Of a stretch of 15,875 nucleotides of DNA, positions 6,241 through 13,591 are shown piece after piece (position 1 is the first letter of the stretch; every line of letters starts with the position of its first letter). The stretch lies in the NCBI GenBank assembly GCA_900546485.1, contig URDK01000065.1:1-15875 (forward strand), given 5' to 3'. The position numbers and the translations under genes are program-made. The stretch is from an uncultured Eubacteriales bacterium (GTDB taxonomy: Bacteria > Bacillota > Clostridia > Oscillospirales > Oscillospiraceae). Under the pieces are notes generated by a model, which worked only from the letters and a program-made list of their open reading frames with translations, made no database searches and had not been told where the DNA came from.

Positions 6241-6900
6241 ATGGATACGCTCATACTGGTGCTCGAGCTCATAGGCACCGTGGCCTTCGCGGCCTCGGGA
6301 GCCATGACGGGCATAAAGAAGAACATGGACATCTTCGGCGTGGCCATACTGGGCCTCACTACGGCGGTGGGCGGCGGAGTAATACGCGACCTCATCCTCG
6401 GCAGCACGCCGCCTCGCACCTTTCAGGACCCCATCTACGCCTGCCTTGCGATAGCGGCGGCGATAATCGTGTTCATAGTTGCGCGCCGCGGCTGGTTCGA
6501 GGGCCGGCATCAGTTCTACGATATCTCGATGCTGGTCATGGACAGCCTGGGCCTTGGCGCCTTCACTGTGACAGGCATAGGCGCGGCCTTTGAGCTGGGC
6601 CAGCGGGGGCCCTTCCTGCTGGTATTCGTCGGCGTTGTGACCGGTGTCGGCGGGGGAGTGCTCCGGGACGTGATGGCGGGCGACATGCCGTACATATTCG
6701 TCAAGCACGTCTACGCCTGCGCCTCGCTGCTGGGCGCCGTGGTGTGTGTGCTGCTTCGCGGCGTGGCAGGTGAGAGCGTGTCGGTTGTGGCGGGCATGGT
6801 CTGCGTCGTGGTGCTGCGCTTTCTCTCGGCCTATTTCCGCTGGAATCTGCCCCATCCCTACCCCGACAGGGAAAAAGCCTCCCGAGCGAAGCGCGAGTGA
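6241..6900 (+). CDS. TRIC/UPF0126 (YicG-like) cation channel or glycine transporter family membrane protein
   Basis: 219 residues made of two repeated three-helix units, each with a glycine-rich conserved stretch: TTAVGGGVIRDLILG in repeat 1 (about 40-54) and GVVTGVGGGVLRDVMAGD in repeat 2 (about 125-145). This duplicated GGGxxRD pattern defines the UPF0126/Gly_transporter family (PF03458); prokaryotic TRIC structures show a trimer with a K+ pore per subunit, while some members were proposed to move glycine. It acts in the cytoplasmic membrane. AAGGGGG overlapping the upstream stop codon is its ribosome site. The C-terminal tail after the last helix is basic (DREKASRAKRE). Link to the upstream hydrolase is only operonic. 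Transport substrate is undetermined. Confidence 0.9.
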   Translation: MDTLILVLELIGTVAFAASGAMTGIKKNMDIFGVAILGLTTAVGGGVIRDLILGSTPPRTFQDPIYACLAIAAAIIVFIVARRGWFEGRHQFYDISMLVMDSLGLGAFTVTGIGAAFELGQRGPFLLVFVGVVTGVGGGVLRDVMAGDMPYIFVKHVYACASLLGAVVCVLLRGVAGESVSVVAGMVCVVVLRFLSAYFRWNLPHPYPDREKASRAKRE

Positions 6901-6984
6901 GAGCTCAGCCCCGGGAGCTTGCTTGATGAAGCACAGGAGCGGCGCACCGTGAATTTTCCACTAGCGTTATCTCAGCATAAAAAT

Positions 6985-7014
6985 AACCGGCCCCCTGAAA
7001 AGGGGGCCGGTTTT
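6985..7014. terminator. Bidirectional terminator between the TRIC gene and the vor operon
   Basis: AACCGGCCCCCT (6985-6996), tetraloop GAAA, AGGGGGCCGGTT (7001-7012): a perfect 12-bp stem. Plus-strand reading ends in TTTTGTGTT; minus-strand reading ends in ATTTTTAT. It closes the plus-strand pair and the long minus-strand operon. Confidence 0.93.
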
Positions 7015-7026
7015 GTGTTATTGGAC

Positions 7027-7575
7027 TCAGCCGAGATTCTTGACGTACTCCATGCCGGCCTTGAGAGCCTTGATGTTGCCCTCGAGGAACCTGGCCTTCT
7101 TCTCGCCGAGCTCGACGCGGATGGCCTCGATGATGGCCTCCTCGGAGATGACCTCGGGCTTCTTGGCGACGTATGCGCCAAGGAAGACCACGTTGGCACC
7201 CTTCGGGTTGCTGACGCTCTCAGCTATCTCGTTGCAGGGAACGTAGACGGCGTCGACATCGGTGCGGGAGGTCTTGATATCGATGATGCTGCTGTTGATG
7301 AGCAGCAGGCCGCCCGGCTTGACATCGCCCTCGAACTTGAGCAGAGAGGGCTTGTTCATGGCGAGGATGGTGTCGGCCATGGCGATCAGCGGGCTGGCGA
7401 CGGGCTTGTCGGAGACGACGACGGAGCAGTTGGCGGTACCGCCGCGCATCTCAGGGCCGTAGCTGGGCAGCCAGGAAACGTGCTTGCCGGTCTCCATGCC
7501 GGCCTCGGCAAGGAACTTGCCGATGAGCAGCATGCCCTGTCCGCCAAAGCCTGCGAATATACACTGTTCCTTCAT
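7027..7575 (-). CDS. 2-oxoacid:ferredoxin oxidoreductase, gamma subunit
   Basis: 182 residues of the POR/KOR gamma-type domain (PF01558). It opens with the family signature FAGFGGQGM (8-16), then SYGPEMRGGT (38-47). The gamma subunit packs on the alpha subunit and helps bind CoA/substrate in the complex that turns a 2-oxoacid, CoA and oxidised ferredoxin into acyl-CoA, CO2 and reduced ferredoxin in the cytoplasm. It is the last gene of the operon: the beta-subunit stop is 3 bp upstream and the terminator 15 bp downstream. AAGGGGG near the end of the beta gene is the likely ribosome site. No residue looks lost. Specificity is assigned from the VorB-like alpha subunit. Confidence 0.93.
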   Translation of the reverse strand: MKEQCIFAGFGGQGMLLIGKFLAEAGMETGKHVSWLPSYGPEMRGGTANCSVVVSDKPVASPLIAMADTILAMNKPSLLKFEGDVKPGGLLLINSSIIDIKTSRTDVDAVYVPCNEIAESVSNPKGANVVFLGAYVAKKPEVISEEAIIEAIRVELGEKKARFLEGNIKALKAGMEYVKNLG

Positions 7576-7578
7576 ATC

Positions 7579-8322
7579 TTACTCGGCCCCCTTATCCTTG
7601 TATACACCCAGCGGGTAGTACGGGATCATGTTGTCCTCGAGCCACTTCAGGGCCTCGACCGGGCTCAGGCCCCAGTTGGTCGGGCAGGTGGAAAGGATCT
7701 CGACGATGTTCAGGCCGTGGCCCTCCATCTGGTACTTGAAAGCCTTGGTGATGGCCTTCTTGGCCTTCATAATGTTGGCGGTGGAGTTAAGGGCGACACG
7801 CTCGGCATAGTAGCAGTCGGGGATCTGAGAGAGCATCTCGCAGACCTTGATGGGGGCGCCGGACCACTCCTCCTTGCGGCCATAGGGGCTGGTGGTGGTC
7901 TTCTGGCCGATGAGGGTGGTGGGGGCCATCTGACCGCCGGTCATGCCGTAGATGGCGTTGTTGATGAAGATAACGGTGAGCTTCTCACCGCGGTGAGTGG
8001 CGTGGACGATCTCATTGGTGCCGATGGAGGCGAGGTCGCCGTCGCCCTGGTAGGTGAACACGCAGGTGTCCGGGTGGACGCGCTTGATGCCGGTGGCGAC
8101 AGCGGGGGCGCGGCCATGCGCGGCCTCGTACATGTCGCAGTTGAAGTAATCGTAAGCAAAAACGGAGCAGCCGACCGGGGCGACGCCAATGACGTTGTCC
8201 TCAAGGCCCAGTTCCTCTATAGTCTCAGCGACCAGACGGTGCGCGATACCGTGGTTGCAGCCGGGGCAGTAGTGGAACACGGTATCGGTCAGCATTTTGG
8301 TCTTCTCAAATACTACGGCCAT
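7579..8322 (-). CDS. 2-oxoacid:ferredoxin oxidoreductase, TPP-binding beta subunit
   Basis: 247 residues, normal for the separate beta subunit. It carries HYCPGC (17-22), the conserved N-terminal signature, and the thiamine diphosphate/Mg site GDGDLASIG (93-101) to FINN (119-122), followed by IYGMTGGQMAPTT. It decarboxylates the 2-oxoacid on thiamine diphosphate. Its ATG overlaps the TAA of the alpha subunit by one base, a tight translational coupling that fits fixed stoichiometry, and the gamma gene follows after 3 bp. The C-terminal part (CPTNWGLSPVEALKWLEDNM) is typical of VOR/KOR-type beta chains rather than pyruvate enzymes. Subunit letter names differ between organisms, so I give no symbol. 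Confidence 0.94.
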   Translation of the reverse strand: MAVVFEKTKMLTDTVFHYCPGCNHGIAHRLVAETIEELGLEDNVIGVAPVGCSVFAYDYFNCDMYEAAHGRAPAVATGIKRVHPDTCVFTYQGDGDLASIGTNEIVHATHRGEKLTVIFINNAIYGMTGGQMAPTTLIGQKTTTSPYGRKEEWSGAPIKVCEMLSQIPDCYYAERVALNSTANIMKAKKAITKAFKYQMEGHGLNIVEILSTCPTNWGLSPVEALKWLEDNMIPYYPLGVYKDKGAE

Positions 8323-9398
8323 TACAATACCTCCCTCATGCTGAGCAGCTTGGCTTTGATCTCTTCGGGCGTGGGCATCTGGCTGCCGTAGTGGCCGAAG
8401 AAGTCAACCTTGTTTTCGCCGTTGACGGCGAGCTTCACATCCTCGAGCATCTGGCCGGCGTTGAGCTCGACGTCGAGAACGGCCTTGACGCCCGGCGCGA
8501 CGGCGGCGTCATGCAGCGCCTTGGTCGGGAAGGGCCAGAGGGTGATGGGGCGGAGCATACCGATGTTGATGCCCTCCTCCTTCAGCTCGTCGATGGCGCT
8601 CTTGGCGATACGCGCGACGGTGCCGAAAGCGGTGACGATGATCTCGGCATTTTCCATGTTGTAGGCCTCGTAGCGGATCTCGTTCTTCTCGATCTCGCGA
8701 TAGCAGGCCTGCAGGACCTCATTGTGCTCGCTGAGGGCCTCGGTGGTGATGTACATGGAGTTGACGATGCTGCGGCCGCTCTTCTTGGAGAAACCGTGGC
8801 CGTTGGCGGCCCAGGGCTTCTTCTCGAGGTCGACCTTGTACTCCTTCATCTCGGGGAGGACAACGGGCTCCATCATCTGGCAGATCATGCCGTCCGCCAC
8901 GATCATGACGGGGCACTGATACTTGTCGGCGGTGTCGAAAGCGACGCTCATGAGGTCGATGGACTCCTGGACGGAGGCGGGGGCGAAGACGACGAGGCGA
9001 TAGTCACCGTGGCCGCCGCCCTTGGTGGCCTGGAAGTAGTCGCCCTGGCCGGCCTGAATGGAGCCGAGGCCGGGGCCGCCGCGCATGACGTTCATGATGA
9101 CGCAGGGCAGCTGGGCGCCGGCTATGTAGGAGATGCCCTCCTGCTTCAGGGAGACGCCGGGGGAGGAGGAGCTGGTGAGCACGCGCTCGCCGGTGCCGGC
9201 AGCGCCGTAGACCATGTTGATGGCGCCGACCTCGCTCTCGGCCTGCAGGAAGCAGCCGCCGATCTCGGGCATACGCTCAGACATGTACTCGGGGATCTCA
9301 GTCTGCGGGGTTATGGGGTAGCCGAAGAAGTAGCGGCAGCCGGCACGGATGGCGGCCTCGGCTATGGCTTCGCTGCCCTTCATAAGAGTCAATGCCAT
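8322..9398 (-). CDS. vorB: 2-oxoacid:ferredoxin oxidoreductase alpha subunit, VorB type (3-methyl-2-oxobutanoate)
   Basis: 358 residues. It begins MALTLMKGSEAIAEAAIRAG and contains GYPITPQTEI (25-34), the ESEVGAINMVYGAAGTGER stretch that contacts the thiamine pyrimidine, SSSSPGVSLKQEG, MRGGPGLGSIQAGQGDY and GGGHGDY, all features of VorB-named alpha subunits in Clostridia. These enzymes oxidise branched 2-oxoacids from Val, Leu and Ile; 2-oxoglutarate (KOR) enzymes are close relatives, so specificity is a family-based guess. A strong GAGGAGG precedes the ATG, and the ferredoxin gene ends 13 bp upstream. The 3' end overlaps the beta-subunit start by one base. Confidence 0.92.
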   Translation of the reverse strand: MALTLMKGSEAIAEAAIRAGCRYFFGYPITPQTEIPEYMSERMPEIGGCFLQAESEVGAINMVYGAAGTGERVLTSSSSPGVSLKQEGISYIAGAQLPCVIMNVMRGGPGLGSIQAGQGDYFQATKGGGHGDYRLVVFAPASVQESIDLMSVAFDTADKYQCPVMIVADGMICQMMEPVVLPEMKEYKVDLEKKPWAANGHGFSKKSGRSIVNSMYITTEALSEHNEVLQACYREIEKNEIRYEAYNMENAEIIVTAFGTVARIAKSAIDELKEEGINIGMLRPITLWPFPTKALHDAAVAPGVKAVLDVELNAGQMLEDVKLAVNGENKVDFFGHYGSQMPTPEEIKAKLLSMREVL

Positions 9399-9411
9399 AT
9401 CTCGTTCCTCC

Positions 9412-9621
9412 TCATTCCTTCTCGATGCGGATTACCACATCGGGACACGTACGGGCGCAGGACGCGCAAGCTATACAGGCCGAGATGTCGGTCATCTCAG
9501 CCGGATGGTAGCCCTTGGCGTTCAGCTTGGTTTTGGAGAGCTGCAGGATCTTCTTGGGGCATGCGCGGACGCAGAGGCCGCAACCCTTGCACAGCTCTTC
9601 GTTGATGGTGAACTTTACCAT
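9412..9621 (-). CDS. 2[4Fe-4S] ferredoxin-like delta subunit of the 2-oxoacid oxidoreductase
   Basis: 69 residues with two complete cluster motifs: CKGCGLCVRACPKK (Cys 11, 14, 17, 21) and CIACASCARTCPD (Cys 49, 52, 55, 59). The second motif has Ala-Ser where many ferredoxins have Gly. It carries electrons from the thiamine site to external ferredoxin. GAGGT lies 8 bp before the ATG. It is followed after 13 bp by the alpha-subunit gene, giving the order delta-alpha-beta-gamma. A 78-bp gap separates it from the P-loop NTPase gene upstream; no promoter or terminator is evident there. Confidence 0.94.
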   Translation of the reverse strand: MVKFTINEELCKGCGLCVRACPKKILQLSKTKLNAKGYHPAEMTDISACIACASCARTCPDVVIRIEKE

Positions 9622-9699
9622 GCTTCTACCTCATTTCTACGATATTTGTTCATACAGGTTTCTGCGGATGGTGTTTGTATTGCCACGCGCCTGGAAAAC

Positions 9700-10407
9700 T
9701 CACAGCCCTTCGCGGGTAAAAGTCTCCCAGTCGCGGTGCATATAAGTTTGTATCGGCATCGGCTTGCCGATGTACTTGGGGTCATGCCCTTCGGCGAGGA
9801 ACTGTTCAAGAAGGTCCGGCCGGCCGGAGGTATAGAGGACGGGAACGCCGGAGCGCTCGCTGGCCTCCCTGATGACCTCATAGCCGTCGCGCAGGTCATC
9901 GATGTTGGCCAGGCGCGCGAGGTTGGTGTTGTTCACGAAGCCGGTGACCTTCTGGCGGGAGTGCCGCTCCATGCCCTCCATGAGATGGATCAGCTTTTCG
10001 GGCGTTCCCGCCATGGGCCGGCGAGTGTTGACAACGTTGAGCACGGTGAGGCTGCCCTCGGGTAGCGCGTCAAAGTCTTCGCGGTACCTGCCCAGGGCCG
10101 TGGCTCCGGCGGGATCGCCGCCCACGTCGAAGATGACGGTGTCCCAGTCGAGGGCAAATGCAGAGGCCACCTCCGCAGGCAGGGAGAGCGTTTCTACACT
10201 GGAGTGGACAAAATTCGGGGAGACAAGTCGGATCTCCTTGGAATTTATAAGCCCGCTGCGGTCAGTGAGACGGAAATAGGTGTTGACCATGTCCAGGTCG
10301 AGCAGCTCGACCTTTTTTCCCTGGTTTGCAGCCTGAAAGGCAAAGTTGAGCGCGAGCTCGGTCTTGCCCGAGCCGTAATTACCGATGAGAACTATGACCT
10401 CTTTCAT
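9700..10407 (-). CDS. P-loop NTPase of unknown role, in the vor operon
   Basis: 235 residues, a compact soluble single-domain NTPase. Walker A is GNYGSGKTE (9-17). KVELLDLDMVNTYF (32-45) looks like the switch I strand, and VIFDVGGDPAGA (91-102) is Walker B plus switch II with the DxGG-type loop. FVNNTNL (157-163) after a beta strand could be the base-binding loop. The pattern resembles SIMIBI/ParA-type ATPases, but the loop lacks the deviant-Walker signature lysine. The C-terminus has no Cys cluster, so it is not an obvious Fe-S carrier. GGAGG lies 8 bp before the ATG. Position between the reductases and the oxidoreductase suggests assembly, activation or regulation of that enzyme, or of the transporter; function is not known to me. 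Confidence 0.75.
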   Translation of the reverse strand: MKEVIVLIGNYGSGKTELALNFAFQAANQGKKVELLDLDMVNTYFRLTDRSGLINSKEIRLVSPNFVHSSVETLSLPAEVASAFALDWDTVIFDVGGDPAGATALGRYREDFDALPEGSLTVLNVVNTRRPMAGTPEKLIHLMEGMERHSRQKVTGFVNNTNLARLANIDDLRDGYEVIREASERSGVPVLYTSGRPDLLEQFLAEGHDPKYIGKPMPIQTYMHRDWETFTREGL

Positions 10408-10457
10408 AACCTACCTCCATTGCTCCCCATTGCCCGGGGCCTTTTCGGCCTGGAGCC

Positions 10458-11435
10458 TCAGGCGTTGACGGCGCCGTTCTTCTCGCCGTACTGGTTGTCG
10501 TAGTTGTCCTGGATGCAGCGGACTATGTCGCTGAGCACGTCGCAGGTCGGGGTGGGGACGTTGAACTGCTTGCCGTAGTCGCTGATCGTGCCGGTCAGGG
10601 TGTCGACCTCGGTGCGCAGCTTCTTGTAGAGCATATCCTGAGCCATGCTGGGATAGTAGTCGCTGATGTTGTCGATGATGTGCTGGTGGTCGACGCGGAT
10701 GAATTCGTCGGGGTCGATGTGGACGCCCTTGTGCTCGGCAACGGCGCAGCACTCGCGGATGACGTTGTGGAACAGCTTCTGGCCGTAGGGGTTGTTCTCG
10801 ACGTAGCCGATCTTCAGGCGGGTGACGGCGCAGACGGTGTTGACGGTGCAGTTGACTATGACCTTCTTCCAGATGAAGGGCAGGACGTCCTCACGGAACA
10901 CGGCCTCGCAGTCGCCCTTGTTGAAGCACTCTTCCATGTACTTGCCGGCGGCGATGGTGAGCTCGTTATTCTCGAGCGCGCCGAAGTTCATGATGACGCC
11001 CTCGCTCGGGGTGGAGATGCAGCCGCCAGGGCCGTCGAGCGCGGTGCCGATGACGCCGGAGCCGACCATGCAGCGGGAAGCGGGGTAGTACTTGAGCAGC
11101 TTGTCATCGTTGCCGAGGCCGTTGATGAGGGAAACGAGGACGGTGTTGGGGCCGATGCAGGGCTTGGCGCTGACGATGGCGTTCTCAAGCTGATTGGCCT
11201 TGGTCATGAAGATGACTATATCCATGATGCCGATGTCGTCGGCGCTGTATGCGGTCTTAAAGCCTTTGAGGATGGTGGTCTTGTCGGGATAGATGGTGAA
11301 CTTCATGCCATCCTGGGCGACCTTGTCCATGTGAGCCTTGTACGGATCAACGAGGGTCATGTCGGCCCCGCCCGCGCGGAGATAGCTGGCGAACACGCTG
11401 CCGGCAGCGCCGGAACCTACCATTGCGATTTTCAT
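10458..11435 (-). CDS. Ketopantoate reductase family oxidoreductase, copy 1 (candidate D-2-hydroxyacid dehydrogenase)
   Basis: 325 residues with the PanE/ApbA two-domain fold. N-terminal Rossmann motif GSGAAG (7-12); Asp30 ends strand 2 (TLVD), which usually favours NADH over NADPH. KANQ (79-82), INGLG (104-108) and WKKVIVNCTVN (189-199) give the substrate-side Asn and catalytic Lys (190/191), and TEVD (275-278) gives the conserved Glu; NVPTP follows. The family reduces ketopantoate to pantoate in CoA synthesis, but it also includes enterococcal D-mandelate dehydrogenases that act on branched or aryl 2-oxoacids with NADH. Placement in a vor operon, duplicated, with no panB or panC nearby, favours the second role. 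AGGAGG lies 10 bp upstream of the ATG. The next gene starts 50 bp downstream, past a short GGCC stem. Confidence 0.88.
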   Translation of the reverse strand: MKIAMVGSGAAGSVFASYLRAGGADMTLVDPYKAHMDKVAQDGMKFTIYPDKTTILKGFKTAYSADDIGIMDIVIFMTKANQLENAIVSAKPCIGPNTVLVSLINGLGNDDKLLKYYPASRCMVGSGVIGTALDGPGGCISTPSEGVIMNFGALENNELTIAAGKYMEECFNKGDCEAVFREDVLPFIWKKVIVNCTVNTVCAVTRLKIGYVENNPYGQKLFHNVIRECCAVAEHKGVHIDPDEFIRVDHQHIIDNISDYYPSMAQDMLYKKLRTEVDTLTGTISDYGKQFNVPTPTCDVLSDIVRCIQDNYDNQYGEKNGAVNA

Positions 11436-11463
11436 TATTTCTCTTCCTCCTATGCTTATTGAT

Positions 11464-11499
11464 GCTGCCTTATGAGCAGCTTAACGCCCCAACGGGGCG
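11464..11499 (-). promoter_or_regulatory. Two stem-loops between the tandem reductase genes
   Basis: CGCCCC (11485-11490) / GGGGCG (11494-11499) with a 3-nt loop, and GCTGC (11464-11468) / GCAGC (11476-11480) with a 7-nt loop, fill most of the 75-bp intercistronic gap. No U-run follows, so they are not a standard terminator. They may mark an RNA processing or stability boundary. Confidence 0.45.
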
Positions 11500-11510
11500 G
11501 GATGCGCAGA

Positions 11511-12470
11511 TCAGCCGTTTTCCATCCCGTACTGATTATTATAGTTGTCCTGCACGCAGGAGACGAGGGCTGCGAGAACATCGTTGTACGGGGTGGGGAC
11601 GCCCAGCCTTGCGCCGTACATCGAGATAGCGCCGTTGAGGACGTTGATCTCGGTCTGGCGGTGGTGGATGACGGCGTCCTGAGCCATGCTGGGGTAGTAG
11701 TCGCCGAGGTTTTCACGCAGGTTTTCTATATCGCCTTCTATGAGCGGCCAGATGTCGCCGACGCCGAGGGCCTTGGCCACGGCGCAGCCTTCCTTCCACA
11801 CGTTCATGAGGAGCTTCATGCCCCACTCGTTGTCCATGACGTAGCGGAGACGCATACGGGTCACGGTACACACGGCGTTGTAGCCGCTGTTGGTGACGGC
11901 CTTTTTCCAGAGGAGGACGCGCACGTCGTCCTCGAAGCTGGCGTGGCAGCCGCCGCGCTCGAAGCACTCTTCGAGGTACTTGCCGGCCTTGTCCGTCTGC
12001 GGGGACTTTTCCACGGCGCCGAAGAACATCTGGATGCCGTCTTCGGGCTTGGATACGCAGATACCGGGGCCTTTGAGTTCGGTGCCGATGACGCCGGCCC
12101 CGTACATTATACGCCCGGCGGGGACGTATTTTGCGAGTATTTCGTCGTTGCCTATGCCGTTTTGCAGAGAGACGAGCACGGTGTCCGGACCAACGCAGTG
12201 CATGACGTCGGGCATGACGTCATCGGTCTGAGTGGCCTTGACCATGAGGATGACGATGTCCATCTGAGGCAGGCAGGCTGCGCAGTCGGCGGTGTGGAAG
12301 CCGGTGAGGCAGCACTCCTCGCCCTTGCAGCGGAAAACGAGCCCGTCGGAGGCGATCTTGTCCATGTGGGCCTTGTAGCGGTCCACGAGGTAGAGCTCGG
12401 CGCCTCCACGGCGCAAATAAGCCGCAAAGACACTGCCTGCGGCGCCGGAACCGATCATTGCAATTTTCAT
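11511..12470 (-). CDS. Ketopantoate reductase family oxidoreductase, copy 2 (paralogue of copy 1)
   Basis: 319 residues, clearly paralogous to the next gene along its whole length, including the shared ends MKIAM.GSGAAGSVFA and QDNY.NQYG..NG. Visible motifs are GSGAAG (7-12), Asp30 at the end of strand 2, VKATQ (77-81), QNGIG (103-107), WKKAVTNSGYN (188-198) with Lys189/190, TEIN (273-276) with the conserved Glu274, and GVPTP. Catalytic residues appear intact, so this is not a decayed copy. Differences from copy 1 include TEIN for TEVD and divergent residues 48-66 and 236-256 in the substrate region, which suggests a different substrate or a heteromeric partner. AAGGAG precedes the ATG. It follows the regulator gene by 34 bp and is the first enzyme of the operon. 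Confidence 0.88.
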   Translation of the reverse strand: MKIAMIGSGAAGSVFAAYLRRGGAELYLVDRYKAHMDKIASDGLVFRCKGEECCLTGFHTADCAACLPQMDIVILMVKATQTDDVMPDVMHCVGPDTVLVSLQNGIGNDEILAKYVPAGRIMYGAGVIGTELKGPGICVSKPEDGIQMFFGAVEKSPQTDKAGKYLEECFERGGCHASFEDDVRVLLWKKAVTNSGYNAVCTVTRMRLRYVMDNEWGMKLLMNVWKEGCAVAKALGVGDIWPLIEGDIENLRENLGDYYPSMAQDAVIHHRQTEINVLNGAISMYGARLGVPTPYNDVLAALVSCVQDNYNNQYGMENG

Positions 12471-12504
12471 TGTATGACTATCTCCTTACTTGTCCCGGCC
12501 GCGG

Positions 12505-13245
12505 TCACTTTTTTTCCGAGGAGCGTTTGACTATCCAGAAGGGGTCGTCGGTGTTGTCGGAGTAGGCGACAAAGTTCAGGCTGGACTTTATGTGCTCCGC
12601 CATGGCCTGACGTGCCAGAGCGGGGATATGCAGCTTTATAGAGGAGACTATGGCCCCGTGCTGATGCACCACCTGGCTTGACCAGGGGTTGGACTGCTCG
12701 GGGCTGATGAATTTGGGCCAGGAGCCCTGGTACATCGTTAGATTGGGCAGCAGCTCGTTATAGCTGCGTATGAGGTATTTGTTGCCGGAGGACTCGACGA
12801 TGAGCTTGTGGAAGGGCATGTCGGTCTCCTTGAGCCTCTTGCCGTCCATGCGGGGTACGGCCTTCTTGAACTCGGTGGCCAGACTGTCGAGCTGGGCGAT
12901 GGCCTCGGGGGAGGCCTTGTCCGCGCAGAGGGCAGCCGCCTCGCACTCTATGGCCGTGCGCGCGTCGTAGAGGTCTATCATGTCCAGCAGGTTCATGTCC
13001 GTGACATAAAAGCCGCTGGCCTTGGGCTTTGTTTCCACAAAGCCTATCGCCTGAAGCCGGTTTATCGCCTCGACGACCGGGGTGCGCGATATGCCGAGAT
13101 CGGTGGCTATCTGATTTATGTTCAGCTTGGAAGTGGGCGGTATGTCAAGCACGACGATCTCGTCGTAAAGTATCTGCGTAACTACGTCGCTCAGCTTGGC
13201 AAAAGGGTTTTTTTCAAGGTAGCTCTCAAGCTTTTCGCGGTTCAT
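12505..13245 (-). CDS. GntR family regulator, FadR/FCD subfamily
   Basis: 246 residues. Residues about 15-80 form the GntR winged helix: LSDVVTQILYDEIVVLDIPP, INQIATDLGISRTPVVEAINRL (recognition helix) and the wing GFVETKPKASGFYV. Residues about 87-230 are an all-helical FCD effector domain with the metal-type residues Asp142 and His146 (DMPFH), His194/His196 (HQH) and His218 (AEHIK). Such domains bind organic acids through a metal. It is the first gene of the minus-strand operon and diverges from the transporter gene, so it probably regulates both, with a 2-oxo- or 2-hydroxyacid as a plausible signal (inference). GAGGTGA lies 9 bp before the ATG. The C-terminal tail (about 231-246) is polar and ends SSEKK. 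Confidence 0.92.
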   Translation of the reverse strand: MNREKLESYLEKNPFAKLSDVVTQILYDEIVVLDIPPTSKLNINQIATDLGISRTPVVEAINRLQAIGFVETKPKASGFYVTDMNLLDMIDLYDARTAIECEAAALCADKASPEAIAQLDSLATEFKKAVPRMDGKRLKETDMPFHKLIVESSGNKYLIRSYNELLPNLTMYQGSWPKFISPEQSNPWSSQVVHQHGAIVSSIKLHIPALARQAMAEHIKSSLNFVAYSDNTDDPFWIVKRSSEKK

Positions 13246-13298
13246 TTGGCAAAATCACCTCAGGAGCAATTTCTGCGGGATTGTCGTCCTTTTGCACA

Positions 13299-13313
13299 AA
13301 AAAGAATCTTTTT
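13299..13313. promoter_or_regulatory. Palindrome at the start of the gntR transcript
   Basis: AAAAAGA (13299-13305), one central A, TCTTTTT (13307-13313): perfect 7-bp arms. It covers about +4 to +18 of the predicted gntR transcript, a usual place for autoregulation, but it is all A/T apart from one G/C pair and could be chance. Confidence 0.3.
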
Positions 13314-13323
13314 GCTTAGCCCT

Positions 13324-13352
13324 AATTTACCACAAGACGAAACGATAATCAA
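13324..13352 (-). promoter_or_regulatory. Candidate sigma-A promoter of gntR and the vor operon
   Basis: Minus strand: TTGATT (13347-13352), 17-bp spacer, TAAATT (13324-13329), with TGG directly before the -10 (extended -10). Leader of about 70 nt. No other promoter of this quality is seen inside the operon. Confidence 0.6.
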
Positions 13353-13554
13353 GATGTGAGCAATTTTTTCGTGAAATCGCCAATAATGAGTTTAAAGGAA
13401 TGCTTTTCAAAAAACCACAGCTTTTTGGCCAAAGCAATAGATATTTTTTAGACAATTAGGGCGAATAAGCCCTTGCGAGGTGTAGTTTTTTTAACGAATG
13501 ACATCTACGAGCGCGTTTACCACGCTAAAGCGCGATATATTAATCTAAACTAAA

Positions 13555-13584
13555 GCAATATTCCAGATGATAGTTGAATATTGC
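13555..13584. promoter_or_regulatory. Perfect 9-bp inverted repeat upstream of the transporter -35
   Basis: GCAATATTC (13555-13563) and GAATATTGC (13576-13584) are exact reverse complements separated by 12 bp. Centre-to-centre distance is 21 bp, two helical turns, and the right arm ends 7 bp before the -35. This is a good activator or repressor site geometry; which protein binds is not known. Confidence 0.65.
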
Positions 13585-13591
13585 ACTAGAA

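Noticed and set aside
6919..9605. Long plus-strand open frames antisense to the vor subunits
   Set aside because: They mirror highly conserved minus-strand genes and have biased composition without any domain or start signal.
10438..10450. GGCC/GGCC stem between copy 1 reductase and the NTPase gene as a terminator
   Set aside because: Only 4 bp with no U-tract after it; too weak to call.
13387..13452. 21-codon plus-strand ORF (MSLKECFSKNH...) in the AT-rich region
   Set aside because: No ribosome binding site and no transcript evidence; similar tiny frames are expected by chance.
13458..13493. Rho-independent terminator from the AGGGC/GCCCT stem and later T-run
   Set aside because: The 5-bp stem is separated from the T-run by about 12 bp and no gene ends upstream on the plus strand.
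13499..13549. 16-codon plus-strand ORF before the transporter promoter
   Set aside because: No ribosome site and it lies upstream of the recognised promoter.
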